The notes under the pieces are model-generated. The model was not told the origin of the DNA. It was given only the letters and a program-made list of their open reading frames with translations, and ran no database searches. The position numbers and the translations under genes are program-made. 64,000 nt of DNA from Protula sp. h YS-2021 (lineage: Eukaryota > Annelida > Polychaeta > Sabellida > Serpulidae). Shown here one piece after another: positions 50,295 through 61,300 of this stretch; position 1 is the first letter of the stretch; each line of letters opens with the position of its first letter. Location: contig OX457027.1 in the NCBI GenBank assembly GCA_949752745.1, positions 79,043,214-79,107,213 of the forward strand, read 5' to 3'.

Positions 50295-53200
50295 TGTTTG
50301 TTTGTTTTTTTTTTTGTTTAATTTATTTATGTTTTTTGTAAGCAAAAAAAAAATTCTCTCTTGGATTAAACCCATAAATAACAATTTCGTATTTTTTTCT
50401 GAAGGAAATGATTAATTTCTATAGACATAACCATAATTTTTTTTCTCTGAAAATAGTACAAACTTTATCAAATGAAACTATATGAAAGAAATGTCACAGG
50501 AAACATTTGTTTTGTTTTTTTTGTTTACAAAAACAAAAAGGAAACTGCTGGCTAAAATGTTTGATGCCTGTAAATACGACAATACCCTATGTCTCCAAAT
50601 CCTGATTGGTCTGACAGGGGAGAGTGAGGGGGTTCGTTTCCTCAAACAACTCTTTTGATCAAATGTGTTATATTTCTTAGAATAAACACATAACTTGGGT
50701 GTTTTTTTTACTCCTGACTCGATGACGTAATAGCTGTCACTATCGCACAGAAAGGTCAATAACAAGCAATGTAAGAAATAGCCATGGATCGATAGTTGTG
50801 CTGTTACGATTTTCAAGTGTGCCTATAGAATGCAGTAACACTCGGGAATCTTGTAGAAAACGCTGAAATCGCCAGGGGTAGTTAATAACTATGTTTAGCT
50901 AACTAATGAGCCGACAAAACGGGAAGAGGGGGTGGTTTTAGATTCAGGGACTGCAAAATATATCACGCAATACTTTTTACGCAATGGTGCGGTTCTTTTC
51001 TTTATGAGGTTTAGGTATAACGAAGATCGTGGGACTTTCCGCTGTCGAGATATTTTTCACCTAACGTTTTTACCTAATGACGTCATATGCCGTTTCGTTC
51101 GTTCCACTCTCGACAAAATTTGACAGAATCTTCCGGACCTATCAAAGCAACATTTCCACCAAGTTTGAACTTTCTGCGATGGGCAACAGCTGAGAAATCT
51201 TAGATATAACGTTTTAACGTAATGACGTCATACGTCTTTCATAATTTCGCTACATCCGTCAATAGCTGATGCACCTATCCGAGTGATCAAAGAAATATTC
51301 ATATAAAAATTTCACGTCGTTACGACTTTTCGTTATCGAGATATTTTGCACACAAGATCTTGTTCAAATTATAACCCTATTTTATCTGATGACCTCATAC
51401 GCCGTTTTCGTTCGTTCCGCTCGCTACAAAATTTTGTAGAATCTTTCAGACCTACCAAGCAACGATCCCACCAAGTTTGAACTTTCTCCGATGTTCAACT
51501 TCTGAGAAATTTGGTATACAAATGTTTACCTTATGAATCATACGCTTTCCTAAATAATAACATGTGTCAAAGGTTGATAGAAACGTCCGACTAACCAAAG
51601 GAATAAAAAGACTAAGTTTTAAAACGATCTGACTTTTCGTTCTCGAGATATCTTGCGCACAACATTTTTTTCACAACAGACTGACACAAACACACATACA
51701 CACAGAACGTACAAACACTATGCCTCCCTCGGTCGAAAATACATAAAAAGTCCGTTGGATGAAGGGTTTTCGAGACTGCAACGTCCAATGATAACCTAAT
51801 ACGGTAATGGCCGGCTGTATTAAAAAATCGAGAACTGCCACATATTGGGCACAGTCCAATCGAAAAGTCTCTGCTACGAGAAAAATGTACTCGATATTTA
51901 TAAAGGTCCCAAAGAAATCTCAGGTAACTGACAAATGGAAGACTGGTTTAAAAAGAGCTACAGTATATATATTTTTTAAATGAGTCACACACAAGAAAGA
52001 GCACGGAGATGAGAATGCTTTCACACAGAAAACGCATGAATCTTACGTTCATATGCAGTTTGTATCTTGTATTTTCAGCTCTGAGGCTACCTAGCTGCTC
52101 TTCTGAACGCACATACGCCTGCGGGGGCACAACAACCGGATATACGGCGCTTCACCAAATGTCACACGGTCATACTATTCCATGACTATTAAAAGCAAAC
52201 AACCTCCCCCTCCCCCCAGTTCCACCCCTCCCTCCTTCCCTCCTGTCCTTAAAATGTAAATTTTAGCTTAAAAATCTAAAAAATCTTATCTATTCCGTAC
52301 AAAGGAGTCTTAAGTTGGACAAGTGTGGGGGGAATAGGTGACACTTATAACATTTCACTACTGGTTAAACTCACTCCTAGTTTGTCTTCTAGATGCGCGT
52401 TAGTGCTTTTGTAGTTGCTTAGTAGCGCTTCCAATGTTATGCGCACCTGGACATGACAATGAACGAGACAAATCTCGACTGATTTATCAGCCCTTTTTTC
52501 ATTCAGAATTAAGTAAAATTTCATTTGTTCCATAGCGGGTTCATTACAGGGTAGGGACAATATATTCAATAAAGCAAAAATATCAAGATTTACTGGTGTA
52601 TACACTGCAGAATGGAAAGTTCACTTCAGACTAACATCGCACCTGGGTATGGACCTAGCGCTCTTGGGTCACAGCGGAAATCTTCTAACACTACTGAGCA
52701 CCAAACCACTGACCCATGCTCCCGTGCAATTTTAAGGCCCTCATAGACCACCCCCTCCCCCCCCCCCTTAGGAAAAAGGTATACTGGTAAAAACAGGATC
52801 CTGGTAGTTTACAACAGAATCCCGATGCTATTCCAAATAGTTATTCTAGATACGGCGGAATCCTGATACAGGTACCAATAGCACAAATCCTGAAATTTCA
52901 CCAGGATCCGGACGAATTTCAACTAGATTGCGACCGTGATATCGTCATGGTATACAATTCTTGGCATTTTATCGCAGTTGAATCCCGGTCGGGTATCTAT
53001 TTTTCTCTGGGGCCGGGGTGTATGGACTGACCTGTCTGGAGTCGGCGAGTTCCTTCTGGAGCGCCTCGACGCGCTGCGCCTCGTGCTGTAGAGCCGCCTC
53101 CAGCCTCGTCTTCTCCAGCTCCAGCTTGTGTGCGTTCTCCTCCGCCTCCGACTGCCCAAACAACAATAATAAGCCGCCATCACTTACGGACCAGCTGTAC

Positions 53201-56200
53201 ACTTATAATGTCTCTAAGGTATTAGCACTTCGGCTTAAGTTACAACAACCCTAACCCAACAAGCCGCCATCACTTACGGACCAGGTGTACACTTACAATG
53301 TCTCTAAGGTATCATCACTTCGGCTTAAGTTACAACAGTTTGTTCGTTAAATTTGCCAAAAAAAAATGTATTACCACATTTTATTGGCGAAAGGACATTT
53401 TCATTAAGATCAGCTTTTGGTGGGAAATAAATAAAATAAAGATTTCATTATTCGGGTACTTATGGAATCAGCTTGATAAGCGCGTTTGAGTTTAGCGAAA
53501 GGTCACCACTAACGAAAAACCATTTTATAACATTGATCTTAGTGGTGCACTCGGGGACACTTTAGAATAATTGCAAGAAGCAGCCACTGTTTCCAAGAAT
53601 ATAGGTCGTTATATTCCAGAATTCTCATAATTGTAATAGCAATCTTCAAGGAGCTAAAATTACTCTAACTTTGCACATCTTTCTGCATGCATGACCATGA
53701 AAACAAATCCATCAACAAAATAATAAGACTGACAAAGCTTTTAGAACTTCTTTCAAAAAAGAAAAGAAAAGAAAACAACACATTTATCCCACCACTACAG
53801 TCTATTAACAAAAACACACAACAGCATGCAAAGCTACAGGAGACTGTTGAGGGGCCATGAACAAGACTAAAACGATAGGATAATCGGTACGAAAAAATAA
53901 AACAATGTAATAAAACAATGATATATCTCTTTTATCTTTCACTCAAATAAAAATTTACTTAAATTTGTATGGTTTCCCAAGTAAAATTTTACGAAATGTG
54001 TATATGACGTAGGTAACTTTGGATACTGAAGTTCTAATAGCTTATAAATGACACCGAGGTGAGGCAGCAACTGATCCATTTCTTCATACGTAAAATAACG
54101 TAAAAATGTAAAAACGTAAACAGACTATTAGCCGAAGCGGAATGCAACCAGCAAGCAAGCAGCACAGCATGCATCACTTGGCGATCAATATCACAACAAT
54201 AAGGGACGATCGAATAAACTATAATATTCTTCATTTATAGGACGTGAGGCAAAGCTATTAAGATATGAACGGCCTGATGCATTGTGGACGAAACGGAGTG
54301 GATGTTTTCTTGAGAAGTGTGTTTGAACAGTGCTAAATTGGTGACGGGGATATATTTTTTCGTGCCCATGCTGAAAGTAAATACCTTCATGTTAAACGGA
54401 AAACCCATAAAACCTCCCTGAAAAAATCAACATTTTTTTATCAATTAACTTTTTTTTATAACATTCAAAACTGGGAATTAAACCATGTTTATACAGCGTT
54501 ACATATTTACAACGAATTGAGCAATGTACAGCGAATAAACAAAACCTTACCAATCGCTTTGCATCCTGCAAAATGTTAAAAATTTACAATTATTTACAAC
54601 TGTGCGATCTTGGGAGACGCCCTGCAAACTACGGAAAAGCTCATCTTTCTCAGTTTCCTGAATGCGTTTCTGTTCTATGATCATCTATTTCGTCACTATC
54701 AGTTTTTATGCCACAGAAGACTTTTTTTAAACTTTATTTTATAAATGTTTCCGCGGAAACAGACAGCCAAAAAAAAAAAAAAAAAACGATTCTCACCTTG
54801 CCAGTGGCTAGCGCCGAGAAGCTGTCATTATGCGCGGCTAACTGCTGTGCAGAGTTGGCTGCGTTCGTCTCGGCTCTTTCGACTCGTTCCACTAGCTCGG
54901 CGACCTTGCGCTGGGCCTCGAGTTGCTTCTCCGTGGAGTCGGTTAAGCGTGCCTGTAGCTTGTCAACTTCTGCTCGGAAATGTGACCGCTCCAAGTCGAC
55001 CTGCTCTTTGCTCTTCAAAAGACATGAAGGCACGTTTTGAAAAGAATTTCTTTTAATTTTATTAAATTTACATAACATTAATCTGTGGTACTTTTAACCA
55101 CAAAACTTTATTAAATTTACGAAACTAAATAAAGCGCTCCATCGAATAAAAAGAAAATCACACTTAATGAACACAAACTGACTTTATCTATTTTGAATAA
55201 AATATCACTTCATTAAAATAAGCATAAACCCCCATACTCGACGCTACCCATATTTTAAACAAATAAATTAGCTTTGATCAAACGTAGTTACAAGCAGCTA
55301 CCTTGTTAGCTACTTGTAGCGAGGCCTCAGCCACGGACAGCTTGCGCTGTGTCTCTGCCAGCTCGTTCTGGACAGCGCGTAGCTCCGTCTCCAGCGAAAT
55401 GCGCCGGTTATCCACCGATCGAAGCTCCTCTTTCAGGTGAATGATCGAGTCGTTTAATGCCGAGTTCTTTTCCTGCAGTGCTGCCTGGTTCTGTGATTGA
55501 TGAGACATGCATTTTTTTTTACACGGCGGTTCCTCAACTCCCTTTCAGAATTTAATTGCATTTTCTACCATTACCTTTCTGGAGTGGTATGAACAGAAAG
55601 GAACCACAAACAGGTGATAGCGGAAGGTGCTTCCAGACTCCACAAACACTAGACACCCAAGCTCCCAGCACACAAACACACACACACACATAGAGTACAA
55701 TCTCAACCAAAAAATGAAATTCACCGTAATTGTAAACAACCCATCAAAGCGACTGTCGTTATTTCAGCACAAAAAATATCATGCAATAACCATTGTATCC
55801 TCGAAATACCCTGGATGATTCTGGAATGGTATGTTCACAAGGCGAGGAAACAGCAGCTTGCAGAGCTCTGAAGCATGACTTAGCACGACAAGCGATGTAT
55901 ACCTTTTCTTGGTCCACCCTCAGCGAGGTGAGGACGGCATTGAGATTCTCCGCGCCCTCGCCCTTGGCGTTGGCAATGCGCGCCTCATCGAGCTGCTGAC
56001 GTAACGTGAGTGTCTCGTGCTGTAGGCTAGTGACGCGCTCCTGTAGTGCCTCGTGACGAGCCTCAAGGCGCGCTTTCTCCTCCTTTTTGTTTTTTTGTTT
56101 TTTTTGTTGGCAAGAGAAAAAAAGAAACACAAAATTTCCTTGTCTTTTTAAAGCGATAACGAAATAATTTTATGAATGTGGTGACAAGAGTAACTTTACT

Positions 56201-58322
56201 TACAAGTGGACTCTGAAAAAATGGCACTAGGCGTAATTACTTCACCCGATTTACCGTTTAGGTACGTAATGGAAGTACTGTTGTTTACAAGGAGTACCAT
56301 CCGATGCGGCAGAATGACTGGGTACTAGCGATGTTACATACGTCATAGGCATGCATAATTCATTGTGTTGTTACCATGCTGTTTCTGTACTCAATGTTTC
56401 AGATGAACAAGGAAATTATTTGTTGGAATGTAAAAACTTATCATGGAATGTCATTTATGGCATTTATAAAAACGAAACAAGTAACGCCCTCTTTTGATAA
56501 AAAATATACAATTGTAATGAACACGCACCTTTTCTTTTTTGATATTATCATCGAGTCCTCCCTGATTGTTACGACGCAGGTCTAGTTCTTTCTGTATCGT
56601 CGTCAGCTGATTGGTCCGCTCGACCAACGTGGCATTCGCAACTGCCAGCTCGTTTTCGATACGAGACACTTTACTTTCGGATTCCCTCAACCGAGACTCA
56701 ACACTCTGAAAAAGGCCACAAAAATTCCGAAAATTCCATGGCGATTAACTGCACTAAAACCTCTGAATCAGAATGAACACCTTCCAGACAGCCTAAAATG
56801 TACATTGTGAGCGGGTGTTCACTAAAGAGAGAGTCATTTTCATAATAAAAGCTGGAAGATAGTGTTCCTCACCACAGATGTCCACTTGGTAGATGTGTTT
56901 ACTGACTACGATTTCGCTGTACTTTTCTAGCAGAAAAAAACTCTTCATTCTCAAAAGTTTGGGTCACCAAATGTATGTGTCGCAAACTGCCTAAGAGCCA
57001 CCGATCTGTAAAGCTCACCGTTTAGGGTCTGATTACACTTCGTCCTCCTCCTCCCCACCCCCCCCCCCCCCGCAATAAAGCACTTGATGAAACTCCATGA
57101 GGCGAACCATCTCTTGCTTCCCGCCATACTGAAATGCCCTCACCCACCTGCCCCCTCAATGCGCCCCATAAAGGTGCCCCCACAAGGTGCCCGCACTTTT
57201 ACAATTCCATCCCCCCTCCCCCATCTCCATAAGGCTGTTCGCACCTGGTGGGACTCCTTGAGGCGTGTGAGGCGTGCCTGCCCTTGCTGCCCGCGCTACA
57301 AATCCCCCCTCCTCCCCCATCTCCATAAAGCTGTTCGCACCTGGTGGGACTCCTTGAGGCGTGTGAGGCGTGCCTGCCCTTGCTGCCCGCGCTACAAATC
57401 CCCCCCTCCCCCATCTCCATAAAGCTGTTCGCACCTGGTGGGACTCCTTGAGGCGTGTGAGGCGTGCCTGCCCTTGCTGCCCGCGCTACAAATCCCCCCT
57501 CCCCCATCTCCATAAAGCTGTTCGCACCTGGTGGGACTCCTTGAGGCGTGTGAGGCGTGCCTGCCCTTGCTGCCCGCGCTACATATCCCCCCCTCCCCCA
57601 TCTCCATAAAGCTGTTCGCACCTGGTGGGACTCCTTGAGGCGTGTGAGGCGTGCCTGCCCTTGCTGCCCGCGCTACAAATCCCCCCTCCCCCATCTCCAT
57701 AAAGCTGTTCGCACCTGGTGGGACTCCTTGAGGCGTGTGAGGCGTGCCTGCCCTTGCTGCCCGCGCTACAAATCCCCCCCCCCCTCCCCCATCTCCAAAA
57801 AGCTGTTCGCACCTGGTGGGACTCCTTGAGGCGGGCCTGCTCTTGCTCCCCGCGCTCCAGCAGGTGGCGCCACTCGTCGCGATCCTTCTGGCTGGAGCGC
57901 TCCAGGTCGCTGCGTGCAGATTGCTCCTTGCCAAGCTCCTTCGTGGAACTCTCCAAGCGTGTCTTCATAGAAGCCAGCTACACATAGATGAAAATTTACC
58001 TCGTGTTTGTGCGGCTCTTCTCCTTATTGTTATTATTTATTTATTTATTTGCTTATTTTCCAGTAAAATTCTTATTTTACATTAGTTTATTTGCATTATT
58101 TTTTGCCGCATTTTATTATAATCATTATTATCATACTATACTATCAAGGCGCCCAAGACAGAAAGGGGATTCAAGATGACCGGTTTATATGGAAACTTTA
58201 CCACAGAAAACATGATGTACACTTATAAACTATTGTAATTTTATTTATTTGTTTATTTTATCTTTATTCATTACTTATTACTTATTATTCTTATTACTGT
58301 TATTATTATTTTTATTATTGAA

Positions 58323-58353
<31 letters not shown>

Positions 58354-61300
58354 GGGAGGGGGGGTGCTATTACCTCCGTTTCGAGCTTCTCCTTCTGGGC
58401 CTTCTCGTCGCCTAGCTTCGACTGTAGCTTGGCGTTCTCGATCGTGGCACCATCGATGTGTATGGCGTACTTCATGCTCGCCTGTTCTAACGCCTCCTCG
58501 CTTAGTTTCTGTACAGTGAAACGGAGAAAACGCGATAATCTCAGGCATACTTCGTAGTTCAAAGAACTCAGAAGGCTCCATTATAGAAACCCTCTCAGCC
58601 TGCGAGCACGTAATATATTACCCACATGTATAGACTTGATAGGTGGCTCACGCCCAAAGCAAAAGCGGATTGTACATTGCTGAAACAACAACATCATCCA
58701 ATTCAAACTTTCTAAAGGCAGAATTCGAACAGAATTAAGATAAATACCAGGTATTTCTTCAATCGATATCCACTCCCGCCCAGTTCCATTTCTGCCCACG
58801 TTTTAATTTTATTCCCACTTTTTATGAAAAAAAAAACCTATACTATCTGTGATGATTAAATCTAATATCTGGAAACGAGGACACATCTACCCGATACTCG
58901 CAACTAGCAGACAAAATAAGCATAATTTTATAAGGGTACATTATGAGATACCAATGGGTGCACAACTTACCCCGCTCTCCCCTGCTTGACAATTATCCGG
59001 AAAAAAAAGAATGACTCACAATGTCGTCCTTGAGCTGCCTGATCTTGGCATGGAGCTCGTCGTTCTCGGCGCTCAGCATGTCATGGCCATCCTTGTGTCG
59101 TTCGCGCTGTCTTGCCAGCTCCTCTGTCGTCGCCTTCAGTTCCGCCCTCGTGCGATCCAAGCTCTCGTGCGACTCGCGCTCTTTCTCGTCGGCGGTCTCG
59201 AGTCTGGCGAGAGCGTCAGCCTGTTTGGCCGGAAGTAACGTCATCACTAAACCTCAGTTTTATTTTGTCGTGAAGTGTTTCAAGCATTTTAGTATCACAT
59301 CTAACATGTGTTTATCATTTTTTTATAATAAGTTCTGAAACACGCACGTGAGTGCTATTAGTTTACAAGGTTTAATGTGACGATGGGAAAGGTTTAAAGC
59401 ATGTGTAAGTGCAATATACATGCTTACCACTCAACATCACTTTTGTTCACTGGGCTTATAGTATTGTATCAAATGGCGGCAAAATTACTGCCTCATACAA
59501 ATTATCGATAGCTAACAGTTTATTAAGGTCACAGACTAGAACCGCCAATTTTATATCCTCAAACCGCCCACCAGGAACCTGCAAGGGCAAGGAACGCACC
59601 CACTGGCCACCGTACAACTGACCATGGGGCAAACCATAGGGCCAGGGCTTATTTATTCCAGTGCCTGCTTGGTGTATGTTACATTGTTAAATGGGGCACA
59701 CTCGTGATGCCAAGCACAGTGGCTGACTGCCACCATCGAGTTGTACACTAGTCATGCCTTTGGATAAAATTCCATCCTAGATACCCGGGGTAAATATTTA
59801 AAATGTAGTTGGGTGTCAGTTGATCAGCTGATTTTTTATATTATTTGGTAGTAACCTGTCCGGCAGTATTGTGCCCAACAACCTCCCACCACCCAACCCC
59901 CCCCCCAACCATCACCCCATCATGATCTTGCCAGGTAGGCGGGGCAGGGATCAACTACCCGAGCTGGCTAAATAAAATTACACAAGACAAAAAGCCTTCT
60001 GCCACTGAAGCATGCAGGTCTGGGATGAGTACACAATTACACCCTCCATTCGTCCTGCAGCAAGATAAATTCCGAAGTGGCGAATGTTTCACAAATATAC
60101 GCGTGACGCTTCATGTAAAAGATTTCCCAAAAAAAGAATAAATAAATTATTCAATGTGAAAATGATTGGCAATATTACTAACATACGACTAGCCAGGAAC
60201 TTCTTGGTTAAAACTAAAGTGCAACAAACTATAAGCTATTCGTAAGGTGGGATGGAGAAAATCAGCAAGCGCTTACCAGTTCTCTGCGAATATCCTGAAA
60301 TACACACGACAGAACAACAGGCAGTGTTATAAAGCAGAGTGTGTGCCATGGAAAAAGAAAGGAGTTGTAACAGATATTTTTATAATATTAACAAACGTTG
60401 TATATGAATCTGAAAAAGATGAGTTTTAAAGAGAAAAGAGAAGCATTTACTTGTTATAATGACTTAGATTAAGGACATAGTTCAAAAGCTTAATGAGCAA
60501 AAAAAAAAAAAAAAAAAAAAAATAGAAAAAAAAAATACCGGAATATTCAGATTGATACGAGAAGCCACAACACACCAATAAGATTCCCCTTTTCAATTTT
60601 TTAATTAAACACAACGCATGTTTACAAGTCACAGTAAGGCTTTTCAGAGAGCACACTCAAAACGTTATCCTGCACATTTTGGGTTACTGATACGATGTGG
60701 AAGACTTGACTTCTCCCCCCCCCCACCCCCTCCTACCATACCATCTGTTGATTACTCTACGCCTGCGTCGAATTGTGACAACCCCGTGGGTTGCCATAAT
60801 TCCCTTCGGCCGCACTCAATAACGCACAGCAAAAAATTTACTCGTCAAAGAGGCCTGGATAAAGTTTTGAGTGTGGTTATTCACGTCTATTTATAACTAC
60901 AAGACATGATTCTATTCAGATATCACGCACAACACCACACACGAAAAACAACACACGCCCCGCTCCCTCCCTCACCGCCCTTTTCGTGTAAAGGGAGGAG
61001 GACATTATCCTCCAAAGATCAAAAGCTATCCATCAACAACATCAGAACTAGGCTACCATGAAAGTCCCCCCCCCCCCCCCACCCCCCACCCCTCTCTTTC
61101 CCTGCACGTTATTCATAAAATAGAATAAGGTCAGCGGTGAGCAGACCGGCTATGACGTACGTTTTGCGTGCCAGGATCCTCGGAGAGGGAGCGCGTGAAC
61201 TTGAGCTGCTCCTCGTTGATTCTCTCCTGCAGCAGGCGTGCGTCACGCTCGTGGTTTAGCTGTCTCGCCAGGTCCTCCTTCTCCTCCTCCAGCTATCCCC

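Larger units (their letters stand above)
48515..52046. other. Intron 16 (3.5 kb) with several short repeats
   Basis: No exon is recognised inside. It holds degenerate short tandem repeats at 48,525-48,630 (TTTGTGACAAC theme), 49,190-49,430 and 49,787-49,960, a T-rich tract at 50,264-50,325, and a copy of a dispersed repeat at about 51.0-51.73 kb. Confidence 0.6.

Noticed and set aside
57156..57968. Overlapping 80-180 codon frames on both strands
   Set aside because: Produced by the 93 bp tandem array; only the phase-0 minus frame matches exon 8.
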